From positions 1 to 47,593 of the forward strand of contig JAMORC010000007.1 in assembly GCA_027063785.1 (NCBI GenBank): a DNA stretch of 47,593 bases, written 5' to 3'. This document shows positions 24,890-33,626 of the stretch, in pieces. Origin of the DNA: Desulfurobacteriaceae bacterium (lineage in GTDB: Bacteria > Aquificota > Aquificia > Desulfurobacteriales > Desulfurobacteriaceae). The notes beneath the pieces are model-generated. The model was given only the letters and a program-made list of their open reading frames with translations, was not told the DNA's origin and made no database searches. Positions within the stretch are counted from its first letter, which is position 1, and every line of letters starts with the position of its first letter. A program made the position numbers and the translations under genes.

Positions 24890-27800
24890 ATGATTAAGGA
24901 ACTCAGGCTGAAGGGCTTTAAGTCCTTTGCCGATGAGACCACGGTTCGGTTTGTCGAGGGTATAAACTGCATAGTCGGCCCCAACGGCTGTGGAAAGAGT
25001 AACATCGTTGATGCCCTGAAGTGGGTAATAGGAGATACCTCTGCAAAGGGGATGAGGGCGGGAAGCCTCAAGGATGTCGTGTTCAAGGGAGCGGAGGGGC
25101 GAAGGCCCGCCAGGAGTGCTGAGGTCTCTATTACTTTCGTTACTGATGACCTCTTTGCCGGAGCTGTTGAGACCGAAATCAGGAGAAGGATAAAGTCGAC
25201 TGGCGATAGTGAGTTTTACATAAACGGGAAAAAAGTAAGGCTCAAGGATATTCAGGAATTTTTTACCTCCGTCGGTGTAGGCCACAAGGACTACGCCTTC
25301 TTCGAACAAGGACAGATTGATAGAGTTCTGAGGATGAGGCCGAATGAGAGGCGGCTCCTCATCGATGAGGCGGCCGGGATTACGCCTTTTAAGCTGAAGA
25401 GGGAAGAAACCCTTAAACAACTTGAGGAGGCCGAGAGGAACCTTGAGAGCGTAGAAGGGGTAATCGAGGAGGTTGCCAAGAACCTGAGGAGTTTGAAGAG
25501 TCAGGCAGAGAGGGCCAAAAAATTTAAAGAGCTTAGGGAGAAGGAGAGGGAGCTGGAGCTAAAGCTCCTGGGATATCAGTTAAGGAGCGTAAGGGAGGAG
25601 AGAGAAGGTCTGGAGGCTTCCTTAAAAGTTTTGCAGGAGGATAGGCGTAGCCTTGAATCTGAAATCTCCTTCCTTCAGGTAGAGGTGGAGGAGCTTAGAA
25701 AGGAACTTGAGGAGCTGACCCGCAGTATAGAGGAGACTTCAAGAGAACTTCACGAAGTAGAGAAGAGCAAAAAGGAGGCTTCCGTAAAGAGGGAGTTCCT
25801 TACCAAAGAGATAGAGAGGTTGAAACGAGAAATTGCCGAAAAGGAATCGGAAGTCGAGGAAAAGAAGAGGAGGATTGGTTCCCTCTCTAAAGAGTTGACC
25901 CGTCTTAAAGAAGAGGAGAATAAGTTTCTCGAGGAGCTTCACCGGTGCGAGCAGGTTGAGAAAGAGAGGAAAGAGGAGCTTTCTGCAATTGAAAGGGAAC
26001 TTGAACTCCTATCCCGAGAAAAGAAAAGGCTTCAATCTCGCTACTTTACTGTTGATGCCAGTATTTCAAAGCTCAGAACCGATATGGCTAGGGAAGAGGA
26101 GCGGTTCCGCTCCCAGAAAAGCCTGATTGAGAGGATTCCGGGTGAGCTTAAGGCGCTGGAGAAGGAAAAGGATTACTACTCCGGTCAGCTTAATAGATTG
26201 AAGGAGAAAAAGGAATCCATTAAAGAGAAGCTTGGAGAGAAGGAGTCGCAGCTGTCGGCGCTGCGGAGGGAAAGGGAGGAACTTATTGCCGAGCTTGATT
26301 CCCTTCGGGAGGAAGTATCAAGAAAGAGGAAAGAGGTTTACCAGCTGGAAGCCCGGATAGAAAGCTCCAGGAGAGTTTTCTCTTCCTTGAAGCTGGATAA
26401 GCTTGAAGAAAAGATTGTAGAGAGCGCAAGGCAGGGAAAGGTTAAGGGATACCTCGGTCTGATTGTAAACCTTATAGAAGTTGAGCCAGGGTGGGAAAAG
26501 ATTGTAGAGAATTACCTGTCCCGTTTTGGAGCGGGTATAGTGGTAAGGACCTTCGAAGATGTCCTCTGGATAAGAGATAGGATAAAGGGTAACGGCCGTG
26601 TAACGCTTCTTGCTGCTTCGGTAGAGAGCCTTGAAACTCCCGAAATTGAGGGGGCAATTCCGCTTGTTAGTAAGGTGAAGCCCAGGGATTCCCGGGTTGA
26701 GAGGATGGTTTCGACCGTCTTCTACAAAGTTTACTACGCCCCCGGAAAGGCAAAAGAGCTGGCGGAGAAGTACCCCGATGCCGTGTTTATGGATGAAGAC
26801 TACGCGCTTCTGTCCGGTAAGGGATCTATTGTGGGGAAGTTCAAGGAAAGCTCTTTGCTGGAATTAGAGAGGGAACTAAAGGAACTTGAGGGGGAGCTTT
26901 CTAAAAAAACGGACGAGCTTGAAGAGGTTGTTTCAAGAGAGGCTCCCCTTAAGGAGGAGATTTCCCGTCTTGAGGAGAAAATTGATGTCTTAAGGGAGGA
27001 GCTAAATTTCCTGAAAATGGAGCTTTTTGAGGTTGAATCGAAGGAGAGGGAAGTTTCTAGAAAGATTTCAGACCTTGATGGGAGGAGGCGGGAGCTTGAG
27101 GAGAAAAAGGCGAGGGCGGAGGAAAGTGTAAGTTCTTTTGAAAGGCGGATGTCAATGTTTGCAGAGAAGCTGAATAGTTTGATGGCCGAGAAGGAGGAGC
27201 TTTCGCGGAAATTGAACGAGCTTGAGAGGAAAGAGGAGAGCTGCCGTTCAAAGGCCGAAGAGGTAAAAGATAAGCTTTCGGAAGATACTTCCAGGAAGCT
27301 GGTTGTAATGGAGAAGCTCTCCTCTTTGAGGGAGAAACTGAAAGCCAAAGAGCGTTTTTTGTCATCTCTCCGGAGGGAACTCTCTGCAACTTTAAACAGG
27401 TTGGAGAAGGAGAGAGAGGAACTTAAAAAGTCTCAGGAAGAGCTTCAAAGAGCCGCTGAACTGCTCGGCGGAGTTGACGAGGCTATAGAGGAAATAAGGG
27501 AGGAGCTTTCCGGACTTGAGGACAGGCGTTCGGAACTTACGGGGGTTTTGAGAGATAAGGAGAATGCTTTAAAGCAGAGACAGAAAGACCTGTCTGAAGT
27601 TCAGAAAAGGTTGAAGGATACAGAGCTTTCCCTTGCTCGCCTGTCAGTTCGGGAGGATGAGGTTGTAAAGAAGATACTGGATATTGATGCTTCGGTATCC
27701 GAAGCTCTCCTTCTCTCCGAAGGTGTCGAAGGGGAGGAAGAGCTTAAGAAGGAGTTAATCAACCTTAAGGAACGGATTTCCCGGATTGGAGTTGTTAACT

Positions 27801-28393
27801 TCCTTGCCATAGAAGAGTATGAAAAGGTAAAGGAGCGGTATGGTTTTATACTTGAACAGAGGGAGGATCTCGTTAAGTCTATAAAGAACCTTAAGGAAGC
27901 GATAAAGAAACTTGATCAGGAGATAGAGAAGCGCTTTACTTCTACCTTCAGGCAGGTTAACAGGAGCTTTAGGAGGGCGATTCAGACCATTTTCGGAGGG
28001 GGAACAGGTAAGCTTATACTGACTTCCGACAATATTTCGGAAGCCGGGGTAGAAATTGAGGCTAAACCGCCGGGTAAGAGGCATTCAAACATTAACCTTC
28101 TCTCCGGTGGGGAGAGGACTCTTGTAGCTCTTGCATTTCTCTATGCCCTTTATTCCGTAAAACCTGCACCCTTTGTTGTTCTTGATGAAGTTGATGCTGC
28201 CCTTGACGATGCAAACACCTTGAGATTTGCTGAGCTTATAAAGCAGATGGCTCTCGAAACTCAGGTGATAATCGTTACCCACAACAAGCTTACAATGGAA
28301 GTCGCCGATCAGATCCTCGGCGTTACGATGGAAGTTCCCGGCGTGTCCAAGGTTATAGGGGTTTCCTTTGAATCCCTTGCGGGAGTTGTGTGA
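24890..28393 (+). CDS. smc: Chromosome segregation protein SMC
   Basis: The 1167-residue protein is full length. Walker A is GPNGCGKSN (about 32-40). Long coiled coils (about 165-490 and 660-1000) flank a hinge near 500-650 (GYLGLIVNLIEVEPGW...). The ABC signature LLSGGERTLVALAFLYAL and Walker B PFVVLDEVDAALDD lie near the end. As a dimer with ScpA/ScpB it compacts and segregates the chromosome. Start ATG 24890 is chosen because GGAGGAG lies upstream and KELRLKGFKSF is the usual SMC N-terminus. It is divergent from the epimerase across 61 bases. Confidence 0.97.
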   Translation: MIKELRLKGFKSFADETTVRFVEGINCIVGPNGCGKSNIVDALKWVIGDTSAKGMRAGSLKDVVFKGAEGRRPARSAEVSITFVTDDLFAGAVETEIRRRIKSTGDSEFYINGKKVRLKDIQEFFTSVGVGHKDYAFFEQGQIDRVLRMRPNERRLLIDEAAGITPFKLKREETLKQLEEAERNLESVEGVIEEVAKNLRSLKSQAERAKKFKELREKERELELKLLGYQLRSVREEREGLEASLKVLQEDRRSLESEISFLQVEVEELRKELEELTRSIEETSRELHEVEKSKKEASVKREFLTKEIERLKREIAEKESEVEEKKRRIGSLSKELTRLKEEENKFLEELHRCEQVEKERKEELSAIERELELLSREKKRLQSRYFTVDASISKLRTDMAREEERFRSQKSLIERIPGELKALEKEKDYYSGQLNRLKEKKESIKEKLGEKESQLSALRREREELIAELDSLREEVSRKRKEVYQLEARIESSRRVFSSLKLDKLEEKIVESARQGKVKGYLGLIVNLIEVEPGWEKIVENYLSRFGAGIVVRTFEDVLWIRDRIKGNGRVTLLAASVESLETPEIEGAIPLVSKVKPRDSRVERMVSTVFYKVYYAPGKAKELAEKYPDAVFMDEDYALLSGKGSIVGKFKESSLLELERELKELEGELSKKTDELEEVVSREAPLKEEISRLEEKIDVLREELNFLKMELFEVESKEREVSRKISDLDGRRRELEEKKARAEESVSSFERRMSMFAEKLNSLMAEKEELSRKLNELERKEESCRSKAEEVKDKLSEDTSRKLVVMEKLSSLREKLKAKERFLSSLRRELSATLNRLEKEREELKKSQEELQRAAELLGGVDEAIEEIREELSGLEDRRSELTGVLRDKENALKQRQKDLSEVQKRLKDTELSLARLSVREDEVVKKILDIDASVSEALLLSEGVEGEEELKKELINLKERISRIGVVNFLAIEEYEKVKERYGFILEQREDLVKSIKNLKEAIKKLDQEIEKRFTSTFRQVNRSFRRAIQTIFGGGTGKLILTSDNISEAGVEIEAKPPGKRHSNINLLSGGERTLVALAFLYALYSVKPAPFVVLDEVDAALDDANTLRFAELIKQMALETQVIIVTHNKLTMEVADQILGVTMEVPGVSKVIGVSFESLAGVV

Positions 28394-28394
28394 A

Positions 28395-28412
28395 GGCCGG
28401 GAATTCCCGGCC
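28395..28412. terminator. Perfect palindrome between smc and the cytochrome gene
   Basis: GGCCGGGAATTCCCGGCC is an 18-base perfect palindrome one base after the smc stop and seven before the facing stop. It would form a GC-rich hairpin in both transcripts and probably ends both. Confidence 0.7.
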
Positions 28413-28418
28413 GAAAAT

Positions 28419-29651
28419 TTAGAACCTTCCGGAACCGTGGGAATGGCAGGTTGTACATGTTGCGGTTGCATTTCCATGGTTTTCGATATCTATGGGTAGC
28501 CCGAGCCCGTTTATCGGAGAGTAATCGATAATTCCGTCATGGCAGGCGGCGCATAAAGAGGACATATGGAATCTTTCCTCTCGAACCGTTCCGTTTTCGG
28601 CGGTTTCAATCGGAAGGGATGTGTAGTCGCGGAAATCGGTCGGGTTTTCGAGATCATAAGTTCTATTCTCTGCCTCAATAATTCCCGAGAACTTAAGGTC
28701 TTTAAAGTACTTTATTGACATAGGATCTATGAGGGCATACTTCGTTGATTCTGTATTGTCCACCTGCGTAATAGCTTTCCTTACAAGAAGGGTTTCTCCG
28801 ACCTTTTCGATTATGAGCTTGTCGTTATTTGATGCGTGGGGGTTGTGGCATTGACTGCATTCCAGGGCTTCGTGTTCTGTGTGGAAGAGGCTTTGCCCCG
28901 GGAGGTTTACATCTTTAAATGTTCTGTCTCCAGACTTATACTCCTGCTTTCCGTGGAAGTCGTCGTTATTCCAGTGAGTTGTAATATCTGAAGGGTTTTC
29001 AGGTGGAGTAATCTTGGTGTCTTCCCTGCCGTCGCCGTTGGTATCCGCAAGCTCCTTACCCTTTAGGGAATTCCAGTTGTTTGAGTGGCAGGTCAAACAC
29101 AGGTCGGCGGTGCTCCTCGGCCTGAAACCGCCTATCGGGGCAAGGTCGGTGTCCGTTTCAACGATTCCGTCCATATCGGGCTGCCAGTGGCAGACGGTGC
29201 AGTCAAAGTCGTCGATTTTTCCGTTGTTGTTAAAGTCGTGAAGGGAGGCTTTCCTGCCGGAGGTTCCTTTATAGTAGTGAACCTTTTCAAATTGGTCGTG
29301 GCAAACTGTGCACCTTCTGTTAACTCCGCTTACTCCGTTTGTTCCGTGGCAGGCGGAGCATACCTCTATAACATTTGACGATCCTCTTGATCCCAATGCC
29401 CGTTCTATTAAATCCTGGTATTTGTCGGGAGGAGTGTTGGGAGTTCCCATCGTATGCTTGAAATTCTGGTGACAGCCCAGGCAGTTATCCTTTCCCCAGC
29501 CGTCGGAGTGGTTGCTTTTTGTAAGGTACGTTGCACCCCTCTTTGCAAAGTCTGTACCGAAATCGGAATAGTGAGGATCGGGGTCTCCCAGACCTCCTCC
29601 GCAACCTGAGATTATCAGCAGTCCTCCGGCCAGAATCAGGAACCTTTTCAC
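28419..29651 (-). CDS. Octaheme c-type cytochrome lipoprotein
   Basis: From GTG 29651 (GGGAGG six bases upstream) the product is 410 residues and begins with a lipoprotein signal, LAGGLLIISGCGGG. A TTG 18 bases earlier is in frame but lacks a site. Eight CXXCH haem-binding motifs are visible: CLGCH, CSACH, CTVCH, CTVCH, CLTCH, CSQCH, CAACH and CTTCH. There are also two calcium-loop-like segments, DFNNNGKIDDFD directly before the fourth motif and DTNGDGRED after the fifth. It should be anchored in a membrane and carry electrons in the periplasm or at the surface. I do not recognise a catalytic family; its partner reductase is not in the window. Confidence 0.9.
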   Translation of the reverse strand: MKRFLILAGGLLIISGCGGGLGDPDPHYSDFGTDFAKRGATYLTKSNHSDGWGKDNCLGCHQNFKHTMGTPNTPPDKYQDLIERALGSRGSSNVIEVCSACHGTNGVSGVNRRCTVCHDQFEKVHYYKGTSGRKASLHDFNNNGKIDDFDCTVCHWQPDMDGIVETDTDLAPIGGFRPRSTADLCLTCHSNNWNSLKGKELADTNGDGREDTKITPPENPSDITTHWNNDDFHGKQEYKSGDRTFKDVNLPGQSLFHTEHEALECSQCHNPHASNNDKLIIEKVGETLLVRKAITQVDNTESTKYALIDPMSIKYFKDLKFSGIIEAENRTYDLENPTDFRDYTSLPIETAENGTVREERFHMSSLCAACHDGIIDYSPINGLGLPIDIENHGNATATCTTCHSHGSGRF

Positions 29652-29726
29652 TACAAGCCTCCCAACCAATCGGGCTTAGAATATTTTGCCTAAAATAAAC
29701 GATTTACAATCGTATTATATACAACT

Positions 29727-30389
29727 TCACCCTTCAAGCTCGTAAACTGCCGCCATTCCCATCATTAGGGGGCGGAACTTACCGGATTTAAATCCGAGCT
29801 TCCTTGCCAGTTCAATAAACTCCTCATAGTGCGGAAACGCAATTATAGTTTCAAACAAATGTCTTGATACATCTTCCTTCGACCTGATTTTTCCCAGGGG
29901 CAGGAGCACATACTTTAAGAAGGCTATGAAAGTACTCTTTAGCATAGGATTCCTCGGCACGGAAACTTCCAGAATCCTTGCAGTTCCTCCCTTTTTCAGG
30001 ACTCGTCTTATTTCCTTTAAACCTCCTTCTACGTTTTCAAAATGCCTGAGGCCCAGGGAGACGAGGACGGTATCGAACTCTCCGTCTCTAAAGGGGGTTT
30101 TCAGGGCATCCCCCCTTACCCAGAAGAGGTGAGGGTACTTTGTCTTTGCGACTCTTAGCATAGGAAGTGAGTAGTCAAGCCCCACGACAAGCTCGGCTTT
30201 TTCCTTGACCAGTGCCGCTACCTGTCCTGTCCCGCAGGCAAGGTCCAGGACTTTTCCCGGCTTTTCCAGTCCTTCTACCAGTTTTCTCTGCCACCGCTTT
30301 ATGATTCCCAGGGAGAGGAAGCCGGAGATGGAGTCGTACTTATCTGCAATCCTGTCGAAAATTTCAACACCGACCGGTTGTCTCTTCAC
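29727..30389 (-). CDS. ubiE: UbiE/MenG-type quinone C-methyltransferase
   Basis: The 220-residue class I methyltransferase has VLDLACGTGQVAALV (about 43-57) for AdoMet, VRGDALKTPFRDGEFDTV and GLRHFENVEGGLKEIRRVLKKGG. These match UbiE/MenG enzymes, which methylate demethylmenaquinone. It begins with GTG and a GGGAGA site. It lies upstream of the cytochrome gene on the same strand with about 75 bases between, so they may be separate units. UbiD and a polyprenyl synthase in this window fit the same quinone pathway. In a menaquinone-only organism menG would be the better name. Confidence 0.9.
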   Translation of the reverse strand: MKRQPVGVEIFDRIADKYDSISGFLSLGIIKRWQRKLVEGLEKPGKVLDLACGTGQVAALVKEKAELVVGLDYSLPMLRVAKTKYPHLFWVRGDALKTPFRDGEFDTVLVSLGLRHFENVEGGLKEIRRVLKKGGTARILEVSVPRNPMLKSTFIAFLKYVLLPLGKIRSKEDVSRHLFETIIAFPHYEEFIELARKLGFKSGKFRPLMMGMAAVYELEG

Positions 30390-30474
30390 TCTTTCTCCCG
30401 GAGTTTTCGGAATTTTAGCAACTTTGAGTTTGCAAGATTAGATTAATTTCTGTCAGGTCAATTAGGAGGGAGAG

Positions 30475-31080
30475 ATGCTGATAAGCAAGGAAAGCGGAAA
30501 ATTTTTGGTAAAGCTTGCCCGTTCGGCAGTTGAGGAGTTTGTTAAGTCAGGGTTAAAGGTGGAACCGCCCCCCGATGCTCCCCCCGAGCTTTATGAAGAA
30601 AGGGGAGTTTTCGTAACCTTGAAAAGGTTTCCTTCCGGAGAACTTCGGGGCTGCATCGGATTTCCGGAACCGGTAATGCCCCTTATCGAGGCAACGATTG
30701 AGGCTGCCATATCTGCTGCCACCAGGGATCCTCGGTTCTACCCCGTTACTCCCCAGGAGCTTCCCCACCTTACGGTAGAAGTTACTGTCTTGACGCCTCC
30801 CCAGCCCATAGAGACCGTCCCGGAAAATTTGCCCGAAGAGATAAAGGTCGGAAGGGACGGCCTGATAGTAAGGTGCGGTTACGCTTCCGGACTGCTCCTT
30901 CCTCAGGTTCCCGTGGAGTGGGGATGGGATGAAAGGGAATTCCTGTCCCAGACCTGTATAAAAGCAGGACTGCCGCCGGACTGCTGGCTTGACCCCAGGT
31001 GCAGGTTTTATAAGTTTCAGGGTCAGATCTTTACGGAAGTTGAACCTTACGGAGAGGTTGTAGAGGAAGAAATTTCATAA
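30475..31080 (+). CDS. AMMECR1-domain protein
   Basis: The 201-residue protein is a single AMMECR1 domain. The defining LRGCIGF motif lies at about 59-65, and GWDEREFLSQTCIKAGLPPDCW (about 144-165) is typical of the bacterial and archaeal form. The molecular role is unknown; in many genomes AMMECR1 sits with Memo and a radical SAM protein, neither of which is adjacent here. The ATG has GGAGGGAG upstream. The next gene starts 14 bases after the stop. Confidence 0.9.
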   Translation: MLISKESGKFLVKLARSAVEEFVKSGLKVEPPPDAPPELYEERGVFVTLKRFPSGELRGCIGFPEPVMPLIEATIEAAISAATRDPRFYPVTPQELPHLTVEVTVLTPPQPIETVPENLPEEIKVGRDGLIVRCGYASGLLLPQVPVEWGWDEREFLSQTCIKAGLPPDCWLDPRCRFYKFQGQIFTEVEPYGEVVEEEIS

Positions 31081-31093
31081 GCAGGAGGAGGTC

Positions 31094-31717
31094 TTGCAGG
31101 AGTGGATACTTGACCTTTTGATCGCTCTCCCCGGGATACTTTGGGCTATGACGGTGCACGAATTTGCCCATGCACTTGTTGCTTATAGGCTCGGAGATCC
31201 TACCCCGAGAATTACCGGGAGGTTAACGCTTAACCCGTTGGCCCATCTGGATGTATTGGGATTTATTACCCTTTTACTTGTCCACTTCGGCTGGGCAAAG
31301 CCTGTGGTGATAAATCCAAGGAACTTTAAGAAGTTAGGCCCTCGCTGGGGAGAGGTGCTTGTCGCTGTTGCAGGTCCTCTGGCTAACTTTCTGAGTGCTT
31401 TCTTTTTATTGCTTTTCCTCAAGTATTTTCCCATTACTTCTCTTCCGGCTTCGATTTCCGAACCGCTGTTTCTCATGGCGAAGTATGCCGTTTTTATAAA
31501 CGTTGCCTTTGGAGTGTTTAACCTGCTTCCCATACCTCCTTTGGACGGTTCGAAAGTTCTTGAGGCTTTTCTCCCTCCCGGTCTCTGGGAAACTTATAAA
31601 AGATTGGAGCCTTACGGTCCCATAATCCTAATCATAGTTATAGTCAGTCCGATTCTTAATTGGCTTCTGGTTCCTTTGGTTGAGGGTATGATAAGGTTGA
31701 TGTGGGTTATAACCTGA
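31094..31717 (+). CDS. Site-2 protease-like membrane metallopeptidase (M50)
   Basis: The 207-residue membrane protein has the zinc-binding HEFAHALVAYRLGDP motif (about 18-32) inside its first hydrophobic region and the second motif NLLPIPPLDGSKVL (about 138-151) with the Asp ligand. It matches the short SpoIVFB-like M50 peptidases without a PDZ domain, found widely in thermophiles. It would cut a membrane-embedded protein; the substrate is unknown. Start TTG 31094 is set by AGGAGG a few bases upstream. Confidence 0.9.
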   Translation: MQEWILDLLIALPGILWAMTVHEFAHALVAYRLGDPTPRITGRLTLNPLAHLDVLGFITLLLVHFGWAKPVVINPRNFKKLGPRWGEVLVAVAGPLANFLSAFFLLLFLKYFPITSLPASISEPLFLMAKYAVFINVAFGVFNLLPIPPLDGSKVLEAFLPPGLWETYKRLEPYGPIILIIVIVSPILNWLLVPLVEGMIRLMWVIT

Positions 31718-31730
31718 TTCAGGGGTAGTT

Positions 31731-32999
31731 GTGGTATTTAAAGAGCTGATAAAGAAGAAACGGGACGGAAATGAGCTTTCAAAGGAAGAAATAGAATTTG
31801 CCGTAAGGGGATACACTTCCGGTTCCATTCCCGATTACCAGATGGCCGCCTTTCTCATGGCGGTTTTTTTCAGGGGATTATCCTACAGGGAGACCCTCTC
31901 GCTGACCGATGCTATGCTGAAGAGCGGAAAAGAAGTTAAGGTAACTTCTCGAGGGCTTATTGTTGATAAACACAGTACCGGCGGAATAGGTGACAAGGTT
32001 TCCCTTCTTATTGCTCCTGTCCTTGCAGAACTCGGTTTTAAGGCTCCGCTCCTTGCAGGAAGGGCCCTGGGATTTACGGGAGGAACAGTTGATAAGCTGG
32101 AAAGTACCGGCATGAAGGTTGAACTTTCTCAGGATGAAATATCGGACGTTGTGGAGAAATTCGGTTTTTCCATTTCGGCTCAAACTGCTGAAATAGCTCC
32201 TGCCGACAGGAAGATTTACGCCCTTCGTGATGCTACTGCTACGGTAGAGAGTATTCCCCTTATAGTTTCCTCAATACTCAGCAAGAAACTGGCAGTTAAC
32301 ACTCATGCAATAGTTTTTGACGTTAAAGTCGGTTCCGGTGCCTTTATGAAAAGGCTCGAGGAAGCTCGGGAGCTTGCCCGAGGACTTGTTGAGGTAAGCA
32401 AGCTTTACGGAAAGAAAGCCGGGGCACTGATTACGGAGATGGGGCAGCCCTTGGGCAGGTTTGCCGGGAATTCCTTGGAAGTGCTTGAGGCCTACGAAGC
32501 CCTTGGTGGCAACGTTGAACAGGATTTGCTCCAAGTAACCTCTTCCCTTGTGGGGCTCCTCTACGAAATTACCGGGAAGGGCAGTTTCGAAAAGGGTAGA
32601 TCTGAAGCTGAGGAAGTAATAAGAAAAGGAGAAGCCCAGAAAAGATTTGTCGAGTGGATAGAATACCTGGGCGGTTCTTTAGACCTTCCGAGGGCCAGGT
32701 ACAGGTTTACCGTTGAATCTCCGATTGACGGTTACGTTGCTTCTGTTGACGGCGAAGCTCTCGGCTACCTCATCGTTGAAATGGGTGGAGGAAGGAGGGT
32801 TGCCGGTGAGGAGATTGACTATTCTGTCGGCCTTTCTTTCCTTAAAAAGGTTGGGGATAAAGTTGTAAAAGGAGAACCGATAGGGGAGGTGTACTGCAAC
32901 GACCGGAACCAAGCGTATGTTGAGAAGTTTCTGGAGGCTTACAGCTTCTCTGCTTCTCCCGTAGAAAGGCCGATTTTGATTAAAGAAAAGATAGCGTAG
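31731..32999 (+). CDS. Pyrimidine-nucleoside (thymidine) phosphorylase
   Basis: The 422-residue protein has the family signature DKHSTGGIGDKVSLLIAPVLAELG (about 79-102) and the glycine-rich AGRALGFTGGTVDKLEST. It cleaves thymidine, deoxyuridine or uridine with phosphate to free base and sugar phosphate. Whether it is DeoA or the broad Pdp type cannot be settled by eye. Start is GTG with a weak AGGGG site, 13 bases after the peptidase stop, so it is probably cotranscribed with the two genes before it. Confidence 0.92.
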   Translation: MVFKELIKKKRDGNELSKEEIEFAVRGYTSGSIPDYQMAAFLMAVFFRGLSYRETLSLTDAMLKSGKEVKVTSRGLIVDKHSTGGIGDKVSLLIAPVLAELGFKAPLLAGRALGFTGGTVDKLESTGMKVELSQDEISDVVEKFGFSISAQTAEIAPADRKIYALRDATATVESIPLIVSSILSKKLAVNTHAIVFDVKVGSGAFMKRLEEARELARGLVEVSKLYGKKAGALITEMGQPLGRFAGNSLEVLEAYEALGGNVEQDLLQVTSSLVGLLYEITGKGSFEKGRSEAEEVIRKGEAQKRFVEWIEYLGGSLDLPRARYRFTVESPIDGYVASVDGEALGYLIVEMGGGRRVAGEEIDYSVGLSFLKKVGDKVVKGEPIGEVYCNDRNQAYVEKFLEAYSFSASPVERPILIKEKIA

Positions 33000-33000
33000 G

Positions 33001-33029
33001 TTGTATTTTCTTATTTTTAATATTAAATT
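33001..33029 (+). promoter_or_regulatory. Promoter of the YlbF-like gene
   Basis: TTGTAT (33001-33006), a 17-base spacer and TAAATT (33024-33029). The -10 is the same as in the stable-RNA promoters of this window. A perfect inverted repeat TTAGTT-CTTT-AACTAA (33028-33043) covers the predicted start and could be an operator or a 5' mRNA hairpin. Confidence 0.5.
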
Positions 33030-33059
33030 AGTTCTTTAACTAAACTTTTTGGAGGCAGC

Positions 33060-33422
33060 ATGTCAGCAGAAGTTATTAAAAAGGCCTCTGAGCTTGCGCA
33101 GGCCATAGCCGAGTCTGAGGAACTTGCAAACCTCAGGGCTGCAGAGGCAAAGCTTCAGATGAACCCTGAAGCTATGAATCTCCTCAATGAGGTTCAAAGG
33201 CTCCAGCAGATGGCTCAAATGTCGGGAACTCCTGAGGCCATGCAGCAACTTGAAGAGGCCTTTAACAGGTTTGCAGAGAATCCTATTGGTAAGGAATACC
33301 TGGAGGCCAATCAGCGCTTTGGTCAAATGCTTGAGACTGTTAATGCCCTTCTTCAGGAAGCTATTGAAGGTCCAAAACAGCACGGTCACGGCTGTTCTGG
33401 TTGCTCCGGCTGCAGCATGTAG
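33060..33422 (+). CDS. YlbF/YmcA-family protein with cysteine tail
   Basis: The 120-residue helical protein matches the YlbF/YmcA (DUF964) family through SEELANLRAAEAKLQMNPEA and NPIGKEYLEANQRFGQM. In Bacillus, YlbF and YmcA form a complex with YaaT that binds iron-sulfur clusters and guides mRNA processing. Here the last 12 residues are HGHGCSGCSGCS plus Met: three Cys spaced CX2CX2C after two His, which would suit a metal or cluster. The ATG has TTGGAGGCAG upstream. It has its own promoter and a hairpin after it, so it looks monocistronic. Confidence 0.8.
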   Translation: MSAEVIKKASELAQAIAESEELANLRAAEAKLQMNPEAMNLLNEVQRLQQMAQMSGTPEAMQQLEEAFNRFAENPIGKEYLEANQRFGQMLETVNALLQEAIEGPKQHGHGCSGCSGCSM

Positions 33423-33424
33423 TC

Positions 33425-33437
33425 GGGGCGCCGCCCC
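33425..33437 (+). terminator. GC-rich hairpin after the YlbF-like gene
   Basis: GGGGC (33425-33429) pairs with GCCCC (33433-33437) around a 3-base loop, two bases after the stop. No U-run follows, so termination would be inefficient or need another factor. Confidence 0.45.
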
Positions 33438-33626
33438 CTTCGCAGGTTACTTCCAAACTAAAAGTGTCCTTTCGGGATTTAATTCAGAAAAAGCTCAGTT
33501 ATCTCTGAAACGGAACTTTCTTTCTATTCCTTTAACGGAAAAGTAACTGTCTTTGGTCGGAAATTTTATGACACGATTAGGTGGTGTAGTAAAATCAGGA
33601 CGTAGTTCGGATTGGGAGCTGCCGGG

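Noticed and set aside
26800-27389. Long open frames antisense to smc
   Set aside because: They are rich in Ser and Phe, as expected opposite Lys/Glu-rich coiled coils, and have no recognisable domain or ribosome site.
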